NCBI GenBank assembly: GCA_937146765.1
Contig: CAKZRP010000030.1
Span: 40,299-104,298 of the forward strand
Reading direction: 5' to 3'
DNA from: an uncultured Paracoccaceae bacterium
GTDB lineage: Bacteria; Pseudomonadota; Alphaproteobacteria; Rhodobacterales; Rhodobacteraceae
Length of the DNA: 64,000 nucleotides
The notes under the pieces were generated by a model. It was not told where the DNA came from and did not search any database. It was given only the letters and a program-made list of their open reading frames with translations. A program made the position numbers and the translations under genes. Shown here piece by piece: positions 44,623-53,395 of this stretch. Each line of letters opens with the position of its first letter. Position 1 is the first letter of the stretch.

Positions 44623-45018
44623 ATGCGCAAGAAACAGGACCACTCCCTTCTGACCGAGGTCGAACTCGAATTCATGACCGTGGTCTGGGATATGGGACAG
44701 GGTTCCGTGCGCGACATCCTGGCCGAGCTGAACCGAGAACAAGAGCGCGCCTATACGTCGGTTGCCACGGTCCTCAAGATCATGGAACAGAAGGGCTTTC
44801 TGACCAGCGAGCGGGTTGACCGCTCCCTCGTCTACCGCCCCGCCATTCCCAAGGCCGAGTATCAGAAAACGTCGCTCAAGAACTTGTCGAGCAAGCTCTT
44901 CAACGGTGCACCCGCCGCCCTCGTGGCGCGGCTCGTTGATGACGAGGACATCACCGATGCCATGCTCGAGGAAATGCGGGCCTTGCTGAACGAAAGGCTG
45001 GGGGAAAATGAAAGCTGA
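44623..45018 (+). CDS. BlaI/MecI/CopY-type transcriptional repressor
   Basis: 131 residues. The winged helix is clear: TEVELEFMTVVWDMGQGSVRDIL, then SVATVLKIMEQKGFLTSE and RSLVYRPAIP. The C-terminal dimerisation helices follow. It overlaps the M56 protease gene by 11 bases, the usual repressor-protease pairing in which cleavage of the repressor derepresses the operon. No beta-lactamase gene is nearby, so the regulon is not obvious. Confidence 0.9.
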   Translation: MRKKQDHSLLTEVELEFMTVVWDMGQGSVRDILAELNREQERAYTSVATVLKIMEQKGFLTSERVDRSLVYRPAIPKAEYQKTSLKNLSSKLFNGAPAALVARLVDDEDITDAMLEEMRALLNERLGENES

Positions 45019-46147
45019 TGCGCTTCTGAACGCTTATATCGATTTGAACCTCCTGGTTCTGGCCGGTGCGCTCCTGTGGCTCGCCGCGCGGGGGCTTTTG
45101 CGACGGACCAGCTTTGGAACCGCCTATGGACCGCAATTGCGGCTCCTGAACGGGATGACCGTGCTGCTGGCCGCCACCCCGCTTCTGGTTCTTGCCCTCA
45201 ACGCCTCTGGCCTCGGCCATCCGCCAACCCTCTCGGACGTTCTGGTCTCGCAATATCTGCAAGGCAATGTCCAGATGTCTGCAAGCCAGTTCGAAACGCT
45301 GATCGGGCTGCGCGAGGATCTGGTCCGCGACCTCAGCCGGGGTTACTCTCTCTGGAGCCAGGGTGCAGCGTTCCTGCTGATCACCGGCGCTGCAGGGTCG
45401 GCGCTTCTGCTGGGCACCGCTATCCTGCGTCTGCGCAGCGCCCTCGCATCCGCCTATTTGTGGAAACGTATTGGCCGCGTCGACCTCCTCCTCAGCGACA
45501 ATACCGCCGTCGCCTATTCGACCCGCGGCCTGTGGCGACGCTACGTGGTGCTGCCGACCTCGCTGCTGGACGACCCCCGCGACCTGCGCCTGACCCTTGC
45601 GCATGAGTTGCAGCATTTTCGCCAGCGGGACGTGGAGATCGCCTTTCTGATGGAGTGCCTGCGCCCGCTGCTGTTCTGGAACCCGGCCTTCTACCTTTGG
45701 CGACGTGACATGCGGATGGTGCGCGAATTTGCCTGCGATCAAGCGCTGAGCACCAGCCGTGGCTTTGACCTGCGCGCCTACTGCGAGTGCCTGATCCGCG
45801 CCACCGAACGCGCCCGACGCACGCCTGTCTTCCTCAGCTCGCGCAGCCCCTCCGTCGCCCTTCTGGAACGGCGCGAGATCCACTGCGCGCCGCTGCTCGC
45901 CCGCCGCATCATCGCGGTGACCGAGCAACGCCCCAACGGACATCCCGGCCTGCTCTGGAGTGGTGTCGCCGCAGCGATCGCCTGCGCCGTTGTCGCCACG
46001 GCCTTTCTGATCCAGCGCCCCGGGGACTGGAGCCATGACCGGATCATGCTCTCTACCATCGTCAACCTCGAACGCATGGCCCATCGCAGCGCGGCCCAAA
46101 CCAGCCTTTCCGCCTTCAACGGCGGATTTGTAACCGCCGCGAATTAA
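45008..46147 (+). CDS. M56 (BlaR1-like) membrane metalloprotease without beta-lactam sensor domain
   Basis: 379 residues. Two membrane segments occupy the first 60 residues, a third lies near residue 120, and a last one near 320-340 (GVAAAIACAVVATAFLI). The zinc site is HELQH (His199, Glu200, His203) within LTLAHELQHFRQRD, and REFACDQALS supplies the downstream Glu. After the last membrane segment only about 35 residues remain. The penicillin-binding sensor of BlaR1/MecR1 is therefore absent, and the signal sensed is unknown. It pairs with the upstream repressor. Confidence 0.86.
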   Translation: MKADALLNAYIDLNLLVLAGALLWLAARGLLRRTSFGTAYGPQLRLLNGMTVLLAATPLLVLALNASGLGHPPTLSDVLVSQYLQGNVQMSASQFETLIGLREDLVRDLSRGYSLWSQGAAFLLITGAAGSALLLGTAILRLRSALASAYLWKRIGRVDLLLSDNTAVAYSTRGLWRRYVVLPTSLLDDPRDLRLTLAHELQHFRQRDVEIAFLMECLRPLLFWNPAFYLWRRDMRMVREFACDQALSTSRGFDLRAYCECLIRATERARRTPVFLSSRSPSVALLERREIHCAPLLARRIIAVTEQRPNGHPGLLWSGVAAAIACAVVATAFLIQRPGDWSHDRIMLSTIVNLERMAHRSAAQTSLSAFNGGFVTAAN

Positions 46148-46254
46148 AAGCCGGAGAATAGGCCACAGCCGTGCGGAAATTGGATCCCGTCTCTGGGAGA
46201 CGCTTTACCCGAGCGCCTCTTGCCCGGTATGAACCGGGAGAGGAGACCAAAATC

Positions 46255-46917
46255 ATGAAGTTGCAGCCCATCGACATCTCGAAGACCGCCTCCGCCGCCT
46301 CCATTGTCTTTGAGGCGCTGCGCAAGGCCATTATCGAGGGCGAATTGATCGAAGGGACGCCGTTGCGGCAGGACGAGATCGCCCGCCTGTTCAACACCAG
46401 TCGCATTCCGGTTCGCGAGGCGATTTCGCGTCTCGAGGAAAAGGGTCTGGTCACCTCGCAACGTTTCAAGGGCGCCGTTGTGGCGGGCCTCAATCTGGAC
46501 GAGTTGCGGGAGATTTTCGAATACCGTGCCTTGGTGGAAACCGAAGTGATCCGGCGGGCGGTTCCGAATATGGATCAGGCCACTTTGGACGAGGCCAAAG
46601 CCTATTTTCATGGCCTCAATACCACTTCGGACCCCCTCGCTTGGGGAGACCTCAACCGGGGGTTTCATGAACGGCTCTACCGAGCCGCCGGCCTGCCCTA
46701 TCACGAAGAAGCCATCGGCAAGGCGATGGACCGGGTCGACCGCTACCTGCGCGCAGCCCTGGTTCGATCCGGCAATGTGGCGAAGTCCAACGCCGAACAC
46801 CTGGCCATCTGGGAAGCCTGCGCGCAAGGCGATGCCGATCTGGCCGCGGATCTGACCCGCGAGCACATCAACCTGTCCTGCGAAGGGCTTCTTTTGAATA
46901 TGACCCGGCGAGGCTGA
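46255..46917 (+). CDS. GntR-family transcriptional regulator (FadR/FCD subgroup)
   Basis: 220 residues from ATG 46255, with GGGAGAGGAG upstream; the open frame starts at 46171. The winged helix contains LRQDEIARLFNTSRIPVREAISRLEEKGLV. The all-helical C-terminal FCD domain has IFEYRALVETEVIRRA and a later His (NAEHLAIWEA) that could bind metal. Metabolite-responsive repressor by family. It converges on the sugar kinase gene, so regulation of that gene is possible but not implied by the layout. Confidence 0.9.
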   Translation: MKLQPIDISKTASAASIVFEALRKAIIEGELIEGTPLRQDEIARLFNTSRIPVREAISRLEEKGLVTSQRFKGAVVAGLNLDELREIFEYRALVETEVIRRAVPNMDQATLDEAKAYFHGLNTTSDPLAWGDLNRGFHERLYRAAGLPYHEEAIGKAMDRVDRYLRAALVRSGNVAKSNAEHLAIWEACAQGDADLAADLTREHINLSCEGLLLNMTRRG

Positions 46918-46927
46918 GCCGGGTCAT
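46900..46927. terminator. Perfect hairpin overlapping the GntR stop codon
   Basis: ATGACCCGGC (46900-46909) and GCCGGGTCAT (46918-46927) form a 10-base stem with an 8-base loop that contains the TGA stop. No T-run follows on either strand. It may serve both convergent genes as a transcript-end structure. Confidence 0.6.
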
Positions 46928-46994
46928 CCACCTTGCAAAGATCTGTCAGATCGCGCCGCATTTGACATCCCTTGCGACCGGTCGACACTGCCGA

Positions 46995-47921
46995 TCACAA
47001 CTCCGACGCCCAGGGCGGATTTGCCCCCGCCCGTGCAACCGTTATGGCCGCGACTTTCGCGCCGAAGGCCAAGGCCTGTGCCAGGGGTTCGGCGGTCAGG
47101 GTGCGCAGCGCGGGCTTGTTCAGCAATCCCAATTCGTCCAGACGCGCCATCACCCCGGCGTTGAAAGTATCTCCGGCTCCCACCGTGTCCACCACTTCGG
47201 CGCGCTCCGCCGCCACAGTAACGATGTCGCCATCGGGCAGGAGACCGAGCGCCCCCTCGGCCCCACGGGTGACCAGGACCACCGCCGGACCCTGAGCCTG
47301 AAGAGCGCGGGCCTGTGCCTCAAGCCCCTCATGGTCCGGTTCGATCCAGGCAAGGTCCTCATCCGAGACCTTGACCATATCCGCCTGCGCCAGCATCCGC
47401 TGCAAGCGCTCTCGATAACGGACCTCATCCGGCGCGAACCCGGGACGGATATTGGGGTCCATCATCACCGCGCGCCCCGCGCCCTCCTGGGCCAGAAACG
47501 CCGCATAGGTATCCGCACAGGGCTCGCAGGCCAAGCTGATCCCACCGAAGAACAGGGCCGAAACATCTGCACCTGGTTGCGGCAGGTCCGACACCTCGAT
47601 CATGCGACCCGCGGTGTTCTCATCATAGAAGGCATATTTTGCATGACCATTTTCCAGTTTGACAAATGCCAGCGTGGTCGGGCGGGACGATTGGATCAGA
47701 TAATCTGCACCGACCTGACTGGTGGCCAGGAACTCCTTCAGTTGCTTGCCAAACAGATCGCGCGACAGACCAGTGAGGAGCTGAACAGGACGACCGAGAC
47801 GCCCCAGCGCAATAGCCGTATTGAACACGGCCCCGCCTGCATGGGGCACAAAAGCCTCTTGGCCTGTCACGGTCTGGGTGGGGATCATGTCGATCAGCGC
47901 TTCGCCGCAACATAGGATCAT
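46995..47921 (-). CDS. PfkB-family sugar kinase, fructokinase-like
   Basis: 308 residues from ATG 47921 (MILCCGEALIDMIP), the conserved family start; the frame to 47984 is longer. It has PHAGGAVFNTAIALGRLG at the substrate site and the ATP/anion-hole motif DTVGAGDTFNAG with catalytic Asp. It phosphorylates fructose or a related sugar or nucleoside, using ATP, in the cytoplasm. It stands alone, converging on the GntR gene. Confidence 0.88.
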   Translation of the reverse strand: MILCCGEALIDMIPTQTVTGQEAFVPHAGGAVFNTAIALGRLGRPVQLLTGLSRDLFGKQLKEFLATSQVGADYLIQSSRPTTLAFVKLENGHAKYAFYDENTAGRMIEVSDLPQPGADVSALFFGGISLACEPCADTYAAFLAQEGAGRAVMMDPNIRPGFAPDEVRYRERLQRMLAQADMVKVSDEDLAWIEPDHEGLEAQARALQAQGPAVVLVTRGAEGALGLLPDGDIVTVAAERAEVVDTVGAGDTFNAGVMARLDELGLLNKPALRTLTAEPLAQALAFGAKVAAITVARAGANPPWASEL

Positions 47922-48148
47922 CGGTTGGTCCTGCCCTTTGTCTGTCTCATCCGCCCCAAAGCCGGAGCCAGGCTTCCAGGGCACTGTATCGCCCTGGCAC
48001 TTGGGGCGCTAACATTTTTCAACTTCTCTGACAAATCATTCCTGCGGGCACTGCGGAGCATCCGCCGCCCCCGCCTGTCAAGGAAACCCGGCATCGCGAT
48101 CGAGACCGTCCTGCGGAGCCATTCGCGTCAAGCGGAACGGCTGTTTCG

Positions 48149-50275
48149 TCAGGCCAGGCGGCGCTGTGGGACGTGGCCGCTTGTGGTCCGCTCCAACCTG
48201 AAGTCCGCCACCAGCGCGGCCAATTGGCCGGACCGGTGCGCGATATCCCCCGAGGCGGTTCGCGAGGCTTCTGCAACCGAAGTGTTCTGGTTCGACAGGT
48301 TGTTCAAGACCGCCATCGAGTCACTGAGGCCACGCAGGGCCGAAATCTGTTGTTCGGAAGCGCGGGAAATTCGTCTCAGCACTTCATCCACATTGGTGAT
48401 CTGCTCCGAAATCTCCGTCAATGCCGTCCCGGTGCGGTCCACCAGCCCGACCCCGTCATGGACCTGCGTGCCGCTGGCCTCGATCAGAACCTTGATTTCA
48501 AGGGCAGCCTCACTGGAACGCTGTGCAAGGGCGCGGACTTCGGCGGCGACCACGGCAAAGCCCCGGCCCGCGTCTCCTGCCCGCGCGGCCTCGACCCCGG
48601 CATTCAAGGCCAGGAGGTTGGTCTGAAAAGAGATGTCCTCGATGAGCGAGATGATGCTGGAGATCTTTTCAGACGAGTTTCTGATCCGCCCCATGGCTTC
48701 GACCGCTTCCCGCACCACGGCTGCGGATTTGTTTGCCCGCTCTCGGGCACCACCGGCCATTTCCGCAGCCGCCCGCACCTCCTTGCCGAACTCGTCCACT
48801 TCGCCAGAGAGCACCTCCACCCGTGCGGTCGTCTCCTGAATAGTGCCGACCTGCTTGGTGGTGCGCGCGGCCAGATCCAGCGCCGAGGTCTTCATCTCCG
48901 CCGATGACCGGTCCAGGTCTTCAACCGTAACCACGATGGAGGACAGGACCTCTCGCAGCCGTGCGGAGGCGGTGTTGAAGTCGCTGCGGATCTTGTCGTA
49001 TTCGGGATCCAGCGGATCGTTGAAATGGCAGGTCAAATCGGCTTGTGCCAAGGCAGCCAGACCTTCGGTCACCAGTTCGACCACGCGACCGTGTTTGGCA
49101 TTGAGCGCGGCCTCGTCGGCCTGCTTCAATTCTTCCGCAGCGCGGCGCATGGCAAGGGTCTCCTGCTTGAAGGAGTAGATCGCCCGGGCCATCCGAGATA
49201 TCTCGTCGCGACCGTCGATCCCCTTGACGTGGATGTCGAAGTTCCCTTGGGCGAACCCCGCCACCACCCGTGTCAGGGCCTTTATACGACGGATCATCCA
49301 CTCGAAGGTCACGATCGCAAAAAGCGCCACCAGCCCCGAGGCACCCAACCCCAGCAGCAAAAGCCTCTGGTAGGACGCGCGGGCCTCGTTCTGGATCTCA
49401 GTGGCCAGGGTGTCGATCTGCTGGGCCAGGGCCACTTCCCTTTCCCGCAGCAGATCGATCCAATCGGTCGAGATCTGAAACCATTGGGGCGCAGTCAATC
49501 CCTCGTAGTCATTGGAGCTGTATCCGTCGACGAGGATCGTGCGCGCATCGGTTACCGCCGCGTGACGCGCGTCTTTTTTCAGGGACGCCAGCCACTCTTC
49601 GCCGCCAAGCAGTTGGGTCGCCTCGATCAAGAGGGCGTTCTGACCGCCGCCCAGCGAGACAAACCGGTCATGCACCTCGGCACTGAAGCCGCCACCAAGG
49701 CCGGTAGCCCCCATGGCTCGCTCAAGCCCTGCCCGTTCCTTGGCCCCGCTGACCAAGCTGTGCGCATTCAGCATCGCCCGCAACTGCGAGGTCTTGTCCT
49801 CTGCAATCCGTGGGCGGGCTTCATCCAGCAAGAGGGTAATGGTTGCGGTATAGTATTTTGCCATGTCCGGGACGCCGACAGAAAGCTCATCGACCTTCAT
49901 CCGCATGTCCGCCAGCCTGCCCAGTTCGACTTGCGCCACATCGTAGAGCGCGCTGTTCTTCAGCTTCAACTCTCTGGCATGATTCCTGACTGCGGCCTCT
50001 GCCACATCGGTCGCCTTGCGCTGTGCCTCCAATTCGGCGGGAAAATTCTTCCCTTCCGAAGAGAGGAAACCCGCAGAGAACCCACGTTCCCTCTGCATCT
50101 CGTGCACCAGATCATTGAGATATCTGGCACTGGAAATGATTTCAGACGCGGATTGCGCACGTTCAAGCCTGTCCTGCTGGGTCTGGATTTCCAACCAGAC
50201 GAAATAGGTCGCCAAAGCCAAGAGTGGTGCGATGACCAACAACATAACAACACGAAGGCGCATCCAAAACCTCAC
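48149..50275 (-). CDS. Methyl-accepting chemotaxis protein with NIT-like (nitrate/nitrite-sensing) periplasmic domain
   Basis: 708 residues. A membrane segment at 9-28 (VVMLLVIAPLLALATYFVW) and one at about 308-330 flank a helical periplasmic domain whose QRERGFSAGFLSSEG and KERAGLERA motifs match the NIT sensor family. A HAMP domain follows (RVVAGFAQGNFDIHVKG). The signalling tip is SFQTNLLALNAGVEAARAGD, then GRGFAVVAAEVRALAQRSSE. No NWETF-type CheR tail. It is divergent from the bd oxidase genes. A nitrate or nitrite ligand is suggested by family only. Confidence 0.9.
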   Translation of the reverse strand: MRFWMRLRVVMLLVIAPLLALATYFVWLEIQTQQDRLERAQSASEIISSARYLNDLVHEMQRERGFSAGFLSSEGKNFPAELEAQRKATDVAEAAVRNHARELKLKNSALYDVAQVELGRLADMRMKVDELSVGVPDMAKYYTATITLLLDEARPRIAEDKTSQLRAMLNAHSLVSGAKERAGLERAMGATGLGGGFSAEVHDRFVSLGGGQNALLIEATQLLGGEEWLASLKKDARHAAVTDARTILVDGYSSNDYEGLTAPQWFQISTDWIDLLREREVALAQQIDTLATEIQNEARASYQRLLLLGLGASGLVALFAIVTFEWMIRRIKALTRVVAGFAQGNFDIHVKGIDGRDEISRMARAIYSFKQETLAMRRAAEELKQADEAALNAKHGRVVELVTEGLAALAQADLTCHFNDPLDPEYDKIRSDFNTASARLREVLSSIVVTVEDLDRSSAEMKTSALDLAARTTKQVGTIQETTARVEVLSGEVDEFGKEVRAAAEMAGGARERANKSAAVVREAVEAMGRIRNSSEKISSIISLIEDISFQTNLLALNAGVEAARAGDAGRGFAVVAAEVRALAQRSSEAALEIKVLIEASGTQVHDGVGLVDRTGTALTEISEQITNVDEVLRRISRASEQQISALRGLSDSMAVLNNLSNQNTSVAEASRTASGDIAHRSGQLAALVADFRLERTTSGHVPQRRLA

Positions 50276-50498
50276 CCATCAACTGAACGTGAGGGGGAGC
50301 TTTCTGCAAATCGCTTAACAAAGACTATGGTCTGCGTCATGACATCAGAAAATCCGCATGTACCGCTTTAGAAAACGGGGAGGCGGTCGTCTGAAGGCCC
50401 AAGAATTAAGCGAAAGCTTGGCCGTGACGCCGCGCCGCAGGCGACAGCTTGACGCGCGACCACGCACCACAAAGACACATCCAACACATTTCTTTTAA

Positions 50499-50530
50499 CC
50501 TATTCAGCGATAGGTGTCACATCATGTCAC
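50499..50530 (+). promoter_or_regulatory. Candidate operator cluster just upstream of cioA
   Basis: CCTAT-TCAGCG-ATAGG is a 16-base dyad (50499-50514), immediately followed by TGTCAC-ATCA-TGTCAC, a 10-base-period direct repeat (50515-50530). Both lie within 50 bases of the start codon, where a bound protein could block transcription or translation. Confidence 0.42.
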
Positions 50531-50544
50531 CGAAGGAGAACCCC

Positions 50545-51957
50545 ATGCTGGACGGAATTTCCGCAGAAACCCTCGCACGCATCCAATTCGCCTTCACGGT
50601 TTCCTTTCACATCATCTTCCCGGCCTTCTCCATAGGGCTGGCCAGTTTTCTGGCCGTGTTAAATGCCCAGTGGCTGCGGACCCGGGACGCAATCTATCTG
50701 GCATTGTTCAACTACTGGAAAAAGATCTTTGCCGTCGCCTTTGGCATGGGCGTGGTATCAGGCATCGTGATGTCCTATCAGTTCGGCACCAATTGGTCGG
50801 TCTTCTCCGACAGGGCCGGCCCGGTGATCGGCCCCTTGATGGCCTATGAGGTGCTCTCGGCTTTCTTCCTCGAAGCGGGTTTCCTCGGCATCATGCTCTT
50901 TGGCCGCGACCGTGTGGGCGACCGGCTACATATGTTCGCCACTGCCATGGTGGCTTTCGGCACGCTGATGTCGGCCACATGGATCCTGTCGGTGAACAGC
51001 TGGATGCAGACACCTGCGGGCTATTCCATTGCCGAGAACGGACAATTCGTGCCGGAAGATTGGTGGCAGATCATCTTCAATCCCTCCTTCCCCTATCGGC
51101 TGGTTCACATGGTTCTGGCCGCCTATCTGACGACCGCCTTTGTGGTCGGCGCGGTTGGAGCCTTGCATCTGTTGCGCGACCGGTCGGACCGTGAAGCGCG
51201 GCGGATGTTCTCAATGGCCATGTGGATGGCGCTGATCGTGACGCCGATCCAGATTTTCGCAGGCGACGCCCATGGGCTCAACACGCTGGAGCATCAGCCG
51301 GTCAAGGTCATGGCGATGGAAGGGCACTACGACAGCCACCCCGATGGCGCGCCCCTGATCCTCTTCGGCATCCCAAACCCGGAAGAAAAGCGGGTGGACT
51401 ACGCGATAGAGGTGCCGAAACTCTCGTCGCTGATCCTGAAGCACGATCTGAACGCGCCGCTGGATGGCCTCGATTCCGTGCCGGACGAGGATGAGCCGCC
51501 TGTCCCGATTGTGTTCTTTTCCTTCCGGGTGATGGTCGGCCTCGGGTTTGCCATGCTGGCTGTCGGCCTCTGGTCCGGAGTCGCGCGGCTGCGCGGGAAG
51601 CTCTACGCGACACCCTGGCTGCATCGGCTCTGCCTCGTGATGGGCCCGGCGGGCTTCATCGCCGTGCTGGCCGGCTGGATCACCACCGAAGTGGGACGTC
51701 AGCCCTACACCGTCTACGGGCTTCTGCGCACCTCCGAAAGCCTCGCGCCGGTTGATGCCCCTGCGGTTGCAACGTCGCTGATCGCCTTTGTCGTGGTCTA
51801 CTTCTTCGTTTTCGGGGCAGGCACTGCCTACATCCTCGCGATGATGAACAGACGCCCCGCCACCCCGCGCCTTGGCCTGCGCGATGCGCCCGTGCGCGCA
51901 GCCGGGGTGGTGCCCCCCAAGCGGATTGAACCGCGCAACGCCAGCACCCCCAACTGA
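50545..51957 (+). CDS. cioA: Cyanide-insensitive bd-type quinol oxidase subunit I (CioA/CydA)
   Basis: 470 residues from ATG 50545, with AAGGAG six bases upstream. Heme and quinol residues seen include His22 (VSFHIIFPAFSIG), RLVHMVLAAYL, HQPVKVMAMEG at the Q-loop and EVGRQPYTVYG. The Q-loop is the short type, which puts it in the cyanide-insensitive CIO group rather than the E. coli long-loop group. It oxidises ubiquinol and reduces oxygen at the inner membrane without pumping. About nine membrane segments. First gene of cioA-cioB-DUF2474. Confidence 0.92.
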   Translation: MLDGISAETLARIQFAFTVSFHIIFPAFSIGLASFLAVLNAQWLRTRDAIYLALFNYWKKIFAVAFGMGVVSGIVMSYQFGTNWSVFSDRAGPVIGPLMAYEVLSAFFLEAGFLGIMLFGRDRVGDRLHMFATAMVAFGTLMSATWILSVNSWMQTPAGYSIAENGQFVPEDWWQIIFNPSFPYRLVHMVLAAYLTTAFVVGAVGALHLLRDRSDREARRMFSMAMWMALIVTPIQIFAGDAHGLNTLEHQPVKVMAMEGHYDSHPDGAPLILFGIPNPEEKRVDYAIEVPKLSSLILKHDLNAPLDGLDSVPDEDEPPVPIVFFSFRVMVGLGFAMLAVGLWSGVARLRGKLYATPWLHRLCLVMGPAGFIAVLAGWITTEVGRQPYTVYGLLRTSESLAPVDAPAVATSLIAFVVVYFFVFGAGTAYILAMMNRRPATPRLGLRDAPVRAAGVVPPKRIEPRNASTPN

Positions 51958-51969
51958 GGAGCCGTAGAC

Positions 51970-52974
51970 ATGGAATTCGATCTTGCGTTTACCTGGGCCG
52001 GGCTTATCGCCCTTTCGGTGCTGATCTACGTTGTCCTTGACGGCTTTGACCTCGGCCTCGGCATCCTGTTTCCGCTGGCGAAGTCGCACAAAGAGCGGGA
52101 CCTGATGATGAACTCCGTCGCCCCGGTCTGGGACGGCAACGAGACCTGGCTGGTCCTGGGCGGCGGCGGGCTCTTCGCAGTATTCCCGCTGGCCTATGCG
52201 GTGGTGATGCCGGCGCTCTACATGCCGATCATGCTGATGCTTCTGGCGCTGGTCTTCCGCGGTGTGTCTTTTGAATACCGCTGGCGGGATCCCCGCCACA
52301 GGTGGCTTTGGGATGCAACTTTCTTTGGCGGGTCGTTTGTGGCCGCACTCTGCCAGGGCATCGCCCTAGGGGCTTTGGTGCAGGGGATCGAGGTCGAAGG
52401 CCGCGCTTATGCGGGGGGCTGGTTCGATTGGCTGAGCCCGTTTTCGCTGATGACCGGTGTTGCGGTGGTGGTCGGCTATGCGCTTCTTGGCGCCTGCTGG
52501 CTGGTGTTGAAGACCGAAGGTGACATTCACCACCACATGCGCCGGCTCGCCCGACCGCTGGCACTCGCGACACTGGCCTTGATCGGAGTGGTCAGCCTCT
52601 GGACCCCCTTCCTCGATCCGATTTATTTCGCCCGCTGGTTCAACCTGCCCGGCAGTCTCTGGACCCTCTGTGTGCCGGCGTTTATGGCGGTGCTGATCTG
52701 GAGGTTGTTCACCGGCCTCAACGGCGGCCCAGATCGCCAACCCTTCCTGGCTGCACTTGGCATCTTCGTCACCTGCTTCATTGGCCTCGGCATCAGCTTC
52801 TTTCCAATGATGGTGCCACCCTCGCTGACCATCTGGCAGGCCGCGGCCCCGGACAAGAGCCTTGCCTTCGCCCTTGTCGGGGCCGCAATCCTGCTACCGG
52901 TGATCCTCGGCTATACCGCCTATGCCTATTGGGTCTTCCGCGGCAAAATGGACCCCGACGAGGGCTACCATTGA
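51970..52974 (+). CDS. cioB: bd-type quinol oxidase subunit II (CioB/CydB)
   Basis: 334 residues, eight membrane segments, and the family N-terminus LIYVVLDGFDLGLGILFP followed by WDGNETWLVLGGGGLFAVFP. It is the structural partner of subunit I. It starts 12 bases after cioA, and its stop overlaps the start of a very small third gene. Normal length. Confidence 0.93.
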   Translation: MEFDLAFTWAGLIALSVLIYVVLDGFDLGLGILFPLAKSHKERDLMMNSVAPVWDGNETWLVLGGGGLFAVFPLAYAVVMPALYMPIMLMLLALVFRGVSFEYRWRDPRHRWLWDATFFGGSFVAALCQGIALGALVQGIEVEGRAYAGGWFDWLSPFSLMTGVAVVVGYALLGACWLVLKTEGDIHHHMRRLARPLALATLALIGVVSLWTPFLDPIYFARWFNLPGSLWTLCVPAFMAVLIWRLFTGLNGGPDRQPFLAALGIFVTCFIGLGISFFPMMVPPSLTIWQAAAPDKSLAFALVGAAILLPVILGYTAYAYWVFRGKMDPDEGYH

Positions 52975-53069
52975 TGCGCCGCTGGATCTGGTTTGTCGCA
53001 CTCTGGTGCCTGAGCGTGGCCGCGCTCGGGCTGGTCGCCATGGCGATCCGAGCTGTGCTGTTGCCGTGA
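52974..53069 (+). CDS. DUF2474-like (CydX-type) 31-residue small subunit of the bd oxidase
   Basis: ATG at 52974 overlaps the cioB stop as ATGA. The peptide starts MRRWIWFVALWCLSVAALG and is one hydrophobic helix with an Arg-Arg N-terminus, ending LLP. Position, length and the WxWFVALW pattern match the tiny accessory subunits of bd oxidases (CydX, or the DUF2474 family of the CIO type), which stabilise the hemes. It is easily missed in gene finding because of its size. Confidence 0.8.
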   Translation: MRRWIWFVALWCLSVAALGLVAMAIRAVLLP

Positions 53070-53395
53070 ACCACTCCTAGGTGAACCGCGCCCGACTCAA
53101 ACGCAAAGTCACCGTTATTTAATCTGTCGCCAATGCGCGTCAGCTTGATTTCGCCCCCGGAATCTGACCCGCTGTCGGCGAGTGAGAGGGAGTTTTGTGA
53201 CCTTCTGCGTGGAAAATCTGACGTCTGCTGCCTTGACGCTGCGACAAGCATGGTTGGCTAAGGCCCGGTTATTGCAGCGAGATGCCGCCGAACCCTCTCT
53301 CATTCGCGAAGACCCGTGGAAATTCGGGCGTTTTGGCCTTGAAACCGCGACATGGTGTATTGGATACAATAATCAATCACAAAAGAGGGAGACCT
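53070..53395. promoter_or_regulatory. 326-bp intergenic region upstream of oppA
   Basis: No convincing gene. The open frame that runs through it in phase with oppA lacks a start with an RBS before 53396. A TTGAAA at 53339-53344 and TACAAT at 53365-53370 are visible near the end but 20 bases apart, too far for a standard promoter. No terminator hairpin was recognised after the oxidase genes. Confidence 0.35.

Noticed and set aside
46962..47915. 317-residue plus-strand frame over the sugar kinase
   Set aside because: The PfkB kinase on the minus strand has its catalytic motif and a family start; this frame has neither.
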